Below are positions 1-6,316 of a stretch of DNA of 25,319 nt, piece after piece. The stretch is from assembly GCA_038318085.1 (NCBI GenBank), contig JBBQBV010000041.1, positions 1-25,319 of the forward strand, written 5' to 3'. The notes under the pieces are model-generated. The model did no database searches. It was not told the DNA's origin and saw only the letters and a list, made by a program, of their open reading frames with translations. Position 1 is the stretch's first letter, and the number at the start of each line of letters is the position of its first letter. Made by a program: the position numbers and the translations under genes. This DNA comes from DATLGB01 sp038318085. GTDB lineage: Bacteria; Actinomycetota; Thermoleophilia; Solirubrobacterales; Solirubrobacteraceae.

Positions 1-2
1 AC

Positions 3-83
3 GCGCACGTCGTCGCCGAGCGGCTGGCCGCGGAGCGTCTGTCCGCACCAAGTGGCTGCGCCGCCAGCCGGGGCGGAGGCTAA
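3..83 (+). CDS. possible 3' end of a plus-strand gene (partial)
   Basis: An open frame enters from the left edge and stops at TAA 81-83. Its 26 visible codons read AHVVAERLAAERLSAP and then a short Ser/Gly/Ala/Arg tail. The first half looks like an ordinary amphipathic protein C-terminus, and a stop just before a hairpin that faces the convergent egtD end fits a real gene end. No family can be named from so little. The other two forward frames through 1-80 are also open, so this call rests on composition and context only. Confidence 0.35.
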   Translation, partial: AHVVAERLAAERLSAPSGCAASRGGG

Positions 84-129
84 GGAAGCGTCAATCAACA
101 AACCGCACACGTGTTTCTCGACGCTTCCT
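83..129. terminator. hairpin between convergent gene ends
   Basis: AGGAAGCGTC at 83-92 pairs perfectly with GACGCTTCCT at 120-129 (10 bp). The 27-nt loop contains the palindrome ACACGTGT (107-114). The stem overlaps the egtD stop codon (128-130) and abuts the TAA at 81-83. There is no long T tract on either side, so a bidirectional terminator or mRNA 3'-end stabiliser is inferred from position and symmetry. Confidence 0.45.
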
Positions 130-1054
130 AAGCCGGCCGCGCCAGCGAGAGCGCGAAGCGTTCGTCGGCGTCGCTGTACCAGCCGTCCAGGCGCAGGCCC
201 GATGCCTCGTAGTCGGCCTCGAGCCGCGCACGGGTGAACTTGGTCGACAGCTCGGTGCGCAGCTCCTCGCCGCGCTCGAAGCGGACCTCGAAGTCCAGCG
301 CGGCGAGCCGGACGGTGTGCTCGCGGCGGGCGCGCAGGCGCATCTCGATCCACTCGTTCTGCGGGTCGAAGAAGGCGACGTGCTCGAAGAGGTCGAGGTC
401 GAAGTTCCCGCCCAGCTCGCGGTTGAGGACCTCCAGCACGTTGAGGTTGAAGGCCGCGGTCACGCCCGCGTCGTCGTCGTAGGCCGCCTCCATGGCATCG
501 ACGTCGGTGATCAGCCCGGTGCCGAGCAGCAGGGCGTCATCGGGGCCCAGCGCGCCGGCGAGCCTGCGCAGGAAGGTCCGGCGTGCGCCGGGCATGAAGT
601 TGCCGATCGTGCCGCCGAGAAACGCGATCATCCGCGGCTCGCCGGGCTCCGGCGCCGGGATGTGGTCGAGGTCGCGCTCGAAGTCCCCGGTGACGTGGAG
701 GACCTCGAGCTGCGGGTACTCCGCCGCCAGCGCGTCCTCGTCGAGCGCCGTGCCGGAGACGTCGAAGGCCACATAGCGCCGGATGCGACCCGTGTCGAGC
801 AGGACCCGGGTCTTGGCCGCCGAGCCCGCGCCGAGCTCAACCAGCTCAACGGTCCGCGCGCGGGCGAGGATCTCCTCTCCGCGCTCCACGAGGATCGAGC
901 GCTCCGTGCGGGTCGGGTAGTACTCCGGCAGCGCGCAGATCGCCTCGAAGAGCTCGGAGCCGCGGGCGTCGTAGAAGTGCTTGGGCGCCAGTTCCTTGAA
1001 CGGCCGCGTGAGGCCGTCCAGGACGTCGTCGGCCAGGGTCGTCACGTGGTCCAT
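128..1054 (-). CDS. egtD: L-histidine N-alpha-methyltransferase EgtD
   Basis: EgtD transfers three methyl groups from SAM to histidine, giving hercynine, the first step of ergothioneine synthesis; it is cytosolic. The 308-residue product is close to the usual ~320. Visible family marks are KHFYDARGSELFE (25-37), PEYYPTRTE (43-51, with the substrate-pocket Tyr of the family), the SAM loop ELGAGSAAKT (73-82), FLGGTIGNF (145-153), the FNLNVLEVLNRELGGNFD block, and a late ELSTKF motif carrying the Glu and Ser that bind the substrate amine/imidazole in characterised EgtD. The ATG at 1052-1054 lies inside the end of egtB (13-bp overlap), so translation is probably coupled. It is the last gene of menD-egtB-egtD. 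The same minus-strand frame stays open far upstream to 4003, but only this part is EgtD. Confidence 0.95.
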   Translation of the reverse strand: MDHVTTLADDVLDGLTRPFKELAPKHFYDARGSELFEAICALPEYYPTRTERSILVERGEEILARARTVELVELGAGSAAKTRVLLDTGRIRRYVAFDVSGTALDEDALAAEYPQLEVLHVTGDFERDLDHIPAPEPGEPRMIAFLGGTIGNFMPGARRTFLRRLAGALGPDDALLLGTGLITDVDAMEAAYDDDAGVTAAFNLNVLEVLNRELGGNFDLDLFEHVAFFDPQNEWIEMRLRARREHTVRLAALDFEVRFERGEELRTELSTKFTRARLEADYEASGLRLDGWYSDADERFALSLARPA

Positions 1055-2337
1055 GCCAGGCGGATCCCCGCGAAGATGTGCCGCCGCTGGGGGAGGTCCC
1101 AGTTGCGAAACGTCGGTGTGATGGTGTGCGCGCTGGTGGCCCAGGAGCCGCCGCGCAGCACGTAGTGGCGCTGACCGAAGAAGGCCTCGGAGTACTCGCG
1201 GTACGGATTTGCGCGGAAGCCGTCGTAGCCGGCGAAGTGCGAGCCCGTCCACTCCCACACGTCGCCGAGCATGCCCAGCGCGCCGCACGGCGCGGCCCCG
1301 GCGGTCAGGACGCCCGCGGGCGCCGGGCCGCCGTAGGCGTGGTCGAGGTTGGCGCGGCGGCCGTCGGGGCGCGGAGCGTCCTCGCCCCACGGGAACGGCC
1401 GCGTGTCCCCCGTCCGCTGATCCCAGGTCGCCGCCTTCTCCCACTCGACCTCCGTCGGCAGGCGGGCCCCATGGGCCCGCGCGAAGGCATCGGCCTCGAA
1501 CCAGCAGACGTGGACCACCGGCTCGTCGGGGTCGAGCGGCGCGACGCCGTCGACGCGGCGCTGCTGCCACTGTCCGCCCGGGCCGCGGGCCCACCCCTGG
1601 GGGTGCGTGATGTCGTACTCCTCCTTCCAGTGCCACGCCTCGGCGGTCCACCACTCGCGCCGCTCGTAGCCGCCGCCCTCGACGAAGTGCAGGTAGGAGG
1701 CGTTCGTGATCGGCACGTGGCCGATGCAGAAGTCCCGCACGTCGGTCTGGTGGCGGGGACGCTCGTTGTCGTAGGCGAAGCCGGCCGCCGCGGCGCCGAT
1801 CGAGCAGGGTCCGCCGGGCACAGAGAGGCGCTCGAGGCCGGTGTGGCGCGGGCCGCCGTTGAGCGACGGGCGCTCGCGGCGCGGCAGGCCGGGCGCGACG
1901 GCGAAGCCGGCCAGCTCGATGGCCTGCAGCATGGTTTCCGTGTGCTGGAGCTCGTGGCGCAGGACGAGCTCTACGAGGGTGCCGTCCCCGTCGCCGGAAC
2001 GCTCGAGCACGGCTTGCGAGCGGGCGCGCACCGCCGCGAGGTAGTCCTCGGCCTCGCTGCGGTTGAGCAGCGGGAGGTCGCCGCGGACGGCGCGCGGGGT
2101 CTCGAAGGCGTCGTACATCTCCGCGAGGTCGGGGCGCAGGAGGTCGAGGCCGCCGTGGCGGTGACACAGCCACAGGTCCTCGTAGGCGGCGATGTGCGCG
2201 AGATCCCAGACCAGCGGGCTGAGGACCGGGCTCGTCACGCGCTCGACGTCGTGGTCGCTGTAGGGAGCGACCATGGCCAGGGTGCGCTCGCGCGCCTCGG
2301 TGAGGGCGTGGACGCTCACCGTGGGCAGTCTTGCCAA
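1042..2337 (-). CDS. egtB: hercynine oxygenase / sulfoxide synthase EgtB
   Basis: EgtB is a non-heme iron enzyme that joins hercynine to gamma-glutamylcysteine (or cysteine) with O2 to form the sulfoxide intermediate of ergothioneine. The 431-residue product has the two expected parts: an N-terminal DinB-like bundle with the iron ligands (WDLAH, His48; HELQH, His128 and His132) and a C-terminal FGE-sulfatase fold (PTEVEWEKAA, GDVWEWTGS, VLRGGSWA). The closing RNWDLPQR (411-418) matches the active-site Trp-Asp and the substrate-binding Arg of mycobacterial EgtB. The Arg suggests, but does not prove, use of gamma-Glu-Cys. The start is uncertain: TTG 2337 (used here), GTG 2319 or ATG 2277, none with a clear ribosome site. 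It begins 27 bp after the menD stop. Confidence 0.94.
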   Translation of the reverse strand: MARLPTVSVHALTEARERTLAMVAPYSDHDVERVTSPVLSPLVWDLAHIAAYEDLWLCHRHGGLDLLRPDLAEMYDAFETPRAVRGDLPLLNRSEAEDYLAAVRARSQAVLERSGDGDGTLVELVLRHELQHTETMLQAIELAGFAVAPGLPRRERPSLNGGPRHTGLERLSVPGGPCSIGAAAAGFAYDNERPRHQTDVRDFCIGHVPITNASYLHFVEGGGYERREWWTAEAWHWKEEYDITHPQGWARGPGGQWQQRRVDGVAPLDPDEPVVHVCWFEADAFARAHGARLPTEVEWEKAATWDQRTGDTRPFPWGEDAPRPDGRRANLDHAYGGPAPAGVLTAGAAPCGALGMLGDVWEWTGSHFAGYDGFRANPYREYSEAFFGQRHYVLRGGSWATSAHTITPTFRNWDLPQRRHIFAGIRLAWTT

Positions 2338-2364
2338 TCGAGCGCGGCGTTACGCGCCCACTGG

Positions 2365-4053
2365 TCACTTTGCGGCTTGGATGGCGCGTTCGACCTGCGC
2401 CCAGACGCGCCGGTGCAGGTCGACGTTGGCCGCGCGGTCGGTCCGCACCTCGACGATCGTTGAGCCCGCGCCCTCCAGCGCGTTGCGCAGCTCGGCGTCG
2501 AAGCCCTCGGGGGTCGCCGCGAGCCGGTAGGCGAACCCGTACAGCTTCGCGGCGTGCTCGAAGTCGATCCCGTGCGGGGTGGCGACATGCTCCTCGAAGG
2601 CGTCCTGCTCCGCCGCCACCGGCAGGAAGTGAAAGATCCCGCCGCCGTCGTTGTTGACGAGCACGATCGTGAGCGCGGTCTGCGTCCGGCGCGCGCCGAG
2701 CAGGCCGCCGAGGTCGTGCAGCAGGGCGACGTCCCCGGTCAGCAGGACGGTCCGGCCCGGGCTCGCGGCCGCGACGCCGAGCGCGGTCGAGGCCGTCCCG
2801 TCGATTCCGTTGGCGCCGCGGTTGGCCAGCACCCGGGCGCCGGTGACCGCGAAGGTCTCGAGGTCGCGGACCGGCATCGAGGAGGCCACGAACAGCGTGT
2901 CGCCCCGCCCGAGCGCCGCCGCGGTGCGCACCGCCACCGCCGGCTCGGAGAGCGCGCCTCCGAGGACCTGGCCCATGGCGGTCCGCGCGACGGCGTCGGC
3001 GCCGCGCCACGCGTCCAGCCAGCGGCCGTCGAGCGAGTCCGCCACAAAAGCCTTGGGGCCGGCAGGATGGATCTCGGTGACGGCGGCGTCGGGGTCCTGC
3101 CAGGCGTCGTGGGGATCGAGCGCGACCTGGCGTACGCCGGGGAGCGCCGCCAGCCACCGGCGCAGCGGCTTGGAGGTGGGGAGGTCGCCGACGCGGACCA
3201 CGAGGTCGGGCGCGAAGCCCTCGCCCCACCGCGGTATGCGCAGCAGCGCGTCGTAGTGGGCGATCGCGGCGTCGCCGCGGCGGGCGTTGGAGAGGGGGTC
3301 GGCGAGCAGCGGCCAGCGCGCGCCGGCGGCGAAGGCGGCCACCCCCACGCCGTCGCGGAAGCGCTGCATGCGGCCGGCGATGAGTACGGGGAAGCGCGCC
3401 TCGAGCCGCAGGCCGTGCGCGCCGGGACCGGCGGGCGCGTGCCACTCGACCCAGGGCCGGCCGCCGCGGCGGCCGCCGCCGCCGGGCTCGGCGCGCGGCA
3501 GATCCTCGTTCTCGCCGAGCACGAGCGGCTCGCGCAGGGCGAAGTTCAGGTGCACGGGGCCGGGGCGCCCGCTCTTCGCCGTCCACACCGCGCGGCAGGC
3601 GAGCCGCCGCATGAAGTGCATGCGCGCCTCGGTCGCCGGGGCGTCGTCGACCTCGAAAGACCACTTCGCCGCGCGCCCGTAGAGCCTGACCTGGTCGATC
3701 GTCTGCCCCGCGCCGACGTCGCGCAGCTCCGGCGGCCGGTCGGCAGTCAGGACGAGCAGGGGGACGCGGGCCTCGTAGGCCTCGATCACCGCCGGGGCGT
3801 AGTTGGCGGCCGCCGTCCCCGACGTGCAGGCCAGCACCGTGGGCCGGCCGGTGGCCATGGCGAGGCCGAGCGCGAAGAAGGCGCCGCTGCGCTCGTCGAG
3901 ATGCGACGTGGCGCGCAGGCGGCTGTCTCTCGCGAGCGACAGGACCAGGGGGGTGGAGCGCGAGCCCGGGGAGGTGCACGCGTGAGCGACGCCGCAGCGG
4001 CACAGCTCGTCGACGAAGGCGCGCAGCCCGAGGTAGGTGTCGGTCGGGGTCAT
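2365..4053 (-). CDS. menD: SEPHCHC synthase MenD
   Basis: This is the thiamine-diphosphate enzyme that adds decarboxylated 2-oxoglutarate to isochorismate, the first committed step of menaquinone synthesis. The product is 562 residues (family about 550-570). Seen: SPGSRSTPL (28-36), HLDERSGAFFALG with the Glu that activates thiamine (Glu54), CTSGTAAANYAPA, LTADRPPELRDVGAGQTIDQ, and a C-terminal ThDP motif beginning TGDVALLHDLGG and ending VNNDGGGIF. ATG 4051-4053 is chosen because MTPTDTYLGLRAFVDEL aligns with usual MenD N-termini; an upstream in-frame start at 4104 would add an atypical basic segment. No Shine-Dalgarno site is visible. The start codon overlaps the divergent menH ATG. It heads the transcription unit with egtB and egtD. 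Confidence 0.95.
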   Translation of the reverse strand: MTPTDTYLGLRAFVDELCRCGVAHACTSPGSRSTPLVLSLARDSRLRATSHLDERSGAFFALGLAMATGRPTVLACTSGTAAANYAPAVIEAYEARVPLLVLTADRPPELRDVGAGQTIDQVRLYGRAAKWSFEVDDAPATEARMHFMRRLACRAVWTAKSGRPGPVHLNFALREPLVLGENEDLPRAEPGGGGRRGGRPWVEWHAPAGPGAHGLRLEARFPVLIAGRMQRFRDGVGVAAFAAGARWPLLADPLSNARRGDAAIAHYDALLRIPRWGEGFAPDLVVRVGDLPTSKPLRRWLAALPGVRQVALDPHDAWQDPDAAVTEIHPAGPKAFVADSLDGRWLDAWRGADAVARTAMGQVLGGALSEPAVAVRTAAALGRGDTLFVASSMPVRDLETFAVTGARVLANRGANGIDGTASTALGVAAASPGRTVLLTGDVALLHDLGGLLGARRTQTALTIVLVNNDGGGIFHFLPVAAEQDAFEEHVATPHGIDFEHAAKLYGFAYRLAATPEGFDAELRNALEGAGSTIVEVRTDRAANVDLHRRVWAQVERAIQAAK

Positions 4054-4783
4054 GAGATGGTTAGCCGTCGTGCGTGGCGATCTCGTCCTCCTGCACGGCT
4101 TCACGCAGACCGGGCGCAGCTGGGCCCCGCTGGCCGAGGAGCTGAGCGAACGCTACCGGTGCTTCGCGCCGGACCTTCCCGGCCACGGGGACGCGGACGG
4201 CCGGCGCCCGGCGAGCTTCGACGCGGTCGCCGCGTATGTGGCCGCTTTGAAGACGGAGCGCTTCGGGCTCTGCGGCTACTCGATGGGCGGGCGCCTCGCG
4301 CTCGACACCGCCCTGCGGCTCCCGGGGCGGGTGGGCCGCCTGGTGCTGATCGGGGCCACGCCGGGGATCGCGGACGAGGCGGAGCGGGCAGCCCGCCGCC
4401 GGGCCGACGCCGCGCTCGCCGCGCGCATCGAGCGGATCGGCCTGGCGGCCTTCGCCGAGGAGTGGGGGAGCCGGCCGCTGTTTGACTCCCAGCCCCGCGG
4501 GGTCGCCGACAGCGCGCGCGAGGACCGGCTGCGCTGCAGCGCGACGGGCCTCGCCGCCGCACTGCGCGGGATGGGGACCGGCGCCATGACCCCGCTGTGG
4601 GACCGCCTCGGCGAGCTGCGCATGCCTGTCACGCTGATCGCCGGGGAGCACGACGAGAAGTTCCGCGCGATCGCGCAGCGCGTGCTCCCGGCGCTGCCCG
4701 AGGGCGGCGTCGTGATCATCCCCGGCGCCGGCCACGCCGCGCACCTCGAGGCGCCCCACGCGGTCGCCGAGGCGATCGGGTAG
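4052..4783 (+). CDS. menH: alpha/beta hydrolase, probable SHCHC synthase MenH
   Basis: MenH eliminates pyruvate from SEPHCHC to give SHCHC, the step after MenD. The 243-residue alpha/beta hydrolase has the oxyanion stretch LLHGFTQTGRSW, DLPGHG (41-46), the nucleophile motif GYSMGGRLAL (Ser77), the acid in IAGEHDEKF and the base in PGAGHAAHLE. GYSMGGRLAL and the short lid are typical of MenH, and adjacency to menD supports the call; a generic hydrolase is the alternative. Possible starts are ATG 4052 (used), GTG 4037 and GTG 4070. None has a strong ribosome site. It is transcribed away from menD and is convergent with the small gene at 4991-5248. Confidence 0.87.
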   Translation: MRWLAVVRGDLVLLHGFTQTGRSWAPLAEELSERYRCFAPDLPGHGDADGRRPASFDAVAAYVAALKTERFGLCGYSMGGRLALDTALRLPGRVGRLVLIGATPGIADEAERAARRRADAALAARIERIGLAAFAEEWGSRPLFDSQPRGVADSAREDRLRCSATGLAAALRGMGTGAMTPLWDRLGELRMPVTLIAGEHDEKFRAIAQRVLPALPEGGVVIIPGAGHAAHLEAPHAVAEAIG

Positions 4784-4845
4784 GCAATTTCCGAGGCGCG
4801 CAACCGCTTGAGGGTGTCTGACCGGCGCCCCGAGTCGAGCCTTTT

Positions 4846-4943
4846 CGTTCCACACCCCGCTCCGGGGCGGGACCTCTGGAGCGAAGTGGTCGACAGTCGA
4901 CCAAGACGTTCCACACCCCGCGACCGTGAGGACCTGCGGAACG
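4846..4943. repeat. two-unit imperfect tandem hairpin repeat
   Basis: CGTTCCACACCCCGC occurs at 4846-4860 and exactly again at 4907-4921. The partner arms, GACCTCTGGAGCGAA (4871-4885) and GACCTGCGGAACGAA (4931-4945), repeat with the same ~60-bp period. Unit 1 folds CGTTCCA (4846-4852) on TGGAGCG (4877-4883, one G-U pair) with an inner CCCCG/CGGGG stem (4855-4859/4863-4867). Unit 2 folds CGTTCC (4907-4912) on GGAACG (4938-4943). Between them lies TGGTCGACAGTCGACCA (4887-4903), a perfect 8-bp inverted repeat around one base. The repeat sits between the convergent ends of menH and the 4991-5248 gene. A REP-like element or bidirectional terminator is inferred. Confidence 0.65.
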
Positions 4944-4990
4944 AAACGTCCCGATCCCTGCCCATCCCAAGCTGTAGACGCCGGGGGGCG

Positions 4991-5248
4991 CTACCGGCCG
5001 CGGCGCGACGCGCGCGCGATCAGCACGATGACCGCGATCACCAGCAGCAGCAAGAACAGGCTGCCGAATCCGCCGCCCCCGAAGAAGAAGAAGTGGTGGC
5101 CGCCGAAGCCGCGCGAGAAGCCGCGACCACCGCCGAACCCGCGGCTCCCGCCGCTGAAGGCGTGCGTCCCGGCGCCGGCGCCGGCGAGCGCCTCGGTCGG
5201 CATGACCAGGGCCGCTGTGACGAAGAGCGTGAAAAGCAAACGGCGCAT
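4991..5248 (-). CDS. small secreted/membrane glycine-rich protein
   Basis: The product is 85 residues if it starts at ATG 5246-5248, chosen because it gives a clean signal sequence (MRRLLFTLFVTAALVMPTEALAG). An upstream ATG at 5278 would put ten extra residues before it. The middle is Gly/Phe/Arg/Ser-rich (GGSRGFGGGRGF, then HHFFFFGGGGFG). A single hydrophobic segment (LFLLLLVIAVIVLIA) and a basic tail RASRRGR follow. This signal/Gly-rich/transmembrane layout resembles, from memory, the N-terminal part of actinobacterial Tim44-like-domain proteins, but no such domain follows: the frame stops and the next DNA is a hairpin repeat. Function unknown. It diverges from the 5277 gene with 28 bp between starts. 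Confidence 0.7.
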   Translation of the reverse strand: MRRLLFTLFVTAALVMPTEALAGAGAGTHAFSGGSRGFGGGRGFSRGFGGHHFFFFGGGGFGSLFLLLLVIAVIVLIARASRRGR

Positions 5249-5276
5249 ACGCGGAAGGTAGCGGCACAATGCGACC

Positions 5277-6125
5277 ATGGCGCAGGATCTCCAGAATGCC
5301 GTCGCGCACCTCTACGGCGTGCCGCTGGATGCCTTCGTGGCCGAGCGCACGCGCCTGGCGCGCGCGTTGAAGGCCGCGGGTGACCGCGACGCGGCGGCGG
5401 AGGTCGCGAGGCTGGCGAAACCCAGCGCGGCGGCGTGGGCGCTCAACCACGTTGCGCGCGAGGCGCCGGAGGCCGTCGCGGAGTGGGCCGACGCCGCCGC
5501 GGCGCTGCGCGACGCCTCGACGCGCTCGGCGCAGGTGGGCGGCGACACGGTGCGGGCGGCGATGGCGGGGCACCGGGCCTCGACCGGGCGCCTGGTGGGC
5601 GCCGTCCGCGAGCTGGCCCAGCCGAGCGGCCGCCCGCTCTCCCCGGCGATGGTCGACCGGGTCGCAAGCCTCCTGCGCGCTGCGACCGCCGACGCCGGCC
5701 TGGCCGAGCGCCTCCAGGCCGGCTGCGTCACCGAGGAGCCGGCGCCGGCGGCGGTCTCCCCGCCGGCCGCGGCGGCCTCGCCGGCCGAGGTCGCCTCGCC
5801 GCCGGACGGGCCCGCCCGCGACCGCGAGGACGAGGCCCGCGTGGAGCGCCGTGCCGAGCTCGAGCGCCGCGAGCGCCGCGCCGAGCTCGAGCACAATGAG
5901 CGCGACGCCGCCCAGGCGGTCGAGCGGCTCCGCGACCGGCTCGCCCGGCGGACCGTCGCCGCGCAGGCCGCCGAGGAGCGCCTCGAGCAGGCCCGCCGGA
6001 CCCTGCTGCGCAGCGAGTCCGAGGCCGCCGCGGCACACGACGCCGTCAAGGACGCAGAGCACGCGGCCACCGTCGCGATTGCAGAGCTCGACGGGCTCCG
6101 CGCGCAGCTGCGGCAGATCTCCTGA
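5277..6125 (+). CDS. conserved hypothetical protein with C-terminal coiled coil
   Basis: A 282-residue soluble protein with no signal peptide. The N-terminal part (about 10-65: HLYGVPLDAFVAER, KAAGDRDAAAEVARL, KPSAAAWALNHVARE) resembles a conserved actinobacterial hypothetical family that I recall but cannot name. A Pro/Ala linker (about 160-185) precedes a long charged helix (about 188-282) rich in Glu/Arg heptads. RRAELERRE is followed at once by RRAELEHNE, a short internal duplication also visible in the DNA near 5850-5895. The whole suggests a DNA- or partner-binding head on a coiled coil, but no catalytic motif is visible. ATG 5277 has CACAAT six bases upstream (5265-5270) and no ribosome site. 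Confidence 0.8.
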   Translation: MAQDLQNAVAHLYGVPLDAFVAERTRLARALKAAGDRDAAAEVARLAKPSAAAWALNHVAREAPEAVAEWADAAAALRDASTRSAQVGGDTVRAAMAGHRASTGRLVGAVRELAQPSGRPLSPAMVDRVASLLRAATADAGLAERLQAGCVTEEPAPAAVSPPAAAASPAEVASPPDGPARDREDEARVERRAELERRERRAELEHNERDAAQAVERLRDRLARRTVAAQAAEERLEQARRTLLRSESEAAAAHDAVKDAEHAATVAIAELDGLRAQLRQIS

Positions 6126-6289
6126 CCAGCCGTGCGTGGCCGAGCGTCCGCGAGGACCTCAAGCACGCCGGTGCGGAGGTCGTCGACAGGGAGGTCGTCG
6201 TTTGACAACGGGCTCGTCTCGAGCCGCAAGCCGGACGACCTCCCGGCGTTCTGCGCGAAGATCGTCGAGGAGTCGCGGAGGGCCGCCAC
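6125..6289 (+). pseudogene. 3' fragment of a PfpI/DJ-1 family gene, frameshifted
   Basis: Reading from 6125 gives TSRAWPSVREDLKHAGAEVV and then DREVVV, ending at an in-frame TGA (6203-6205). Skipping one T in the TTT at 6201-6203 restores DNGLVSSRKPDDLPAFCAK and IVEESRRAA. Joined, these match the C-terminal ~50 residues of PfpI/YhbO/DJ-1 proteins (E. coli YhbO: VKNAGAEFYDQEVVVD, then LVTSRTPDDLPAF). The N-terminal ~130 residues, including the catalytic Cys region, are absent. The homology begins directly at the stop codon of the preceding gene, so the rest was deleted. A non-functional relic is the best reading. Confidence 0.8.
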
Positions 6290-6301
6290 TGATCGCTCGG
6301 C

Positions 6302-6316
6302 TAGCCTGAGCCGGCC
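6302..6316 (+). promoter_or_regulatory. candidate -10 element for serC (leaderless)
   Basis: TAGCCT at 6302-6307 fits the TANNNT -10 pattern and lies nine bases before GTG 6317. No Shine-Dalgarno site lies between them. The spacing predicts a transcript starting at or next to the start codon. No clear -35 box is visible. Confidence 0.4.

Noticed and set aside
128..4003. One uninterrupted minus-strand frame of about 1,290 codons across menD, egtB and egtD
   Set aside because: Only 128-1054 has protein-like content (EgtD). The rest is Arg/Ala/Pro-rich and antiphase to the clear menD and egtB frames; high GC removes stop codons.
2554..4485. Long plus-strand open frame opposite menD running into menH in another frame
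   Set aside because: It lacks any recognisable domain, and it overlaps MenD and MenH, which both show their catalytic motifs.
4846..4943. CRISPR array
   Set aside because: There are only two imperfect units with palindromic interiors, the spacer itself partly repeats, and no cas genes are near.
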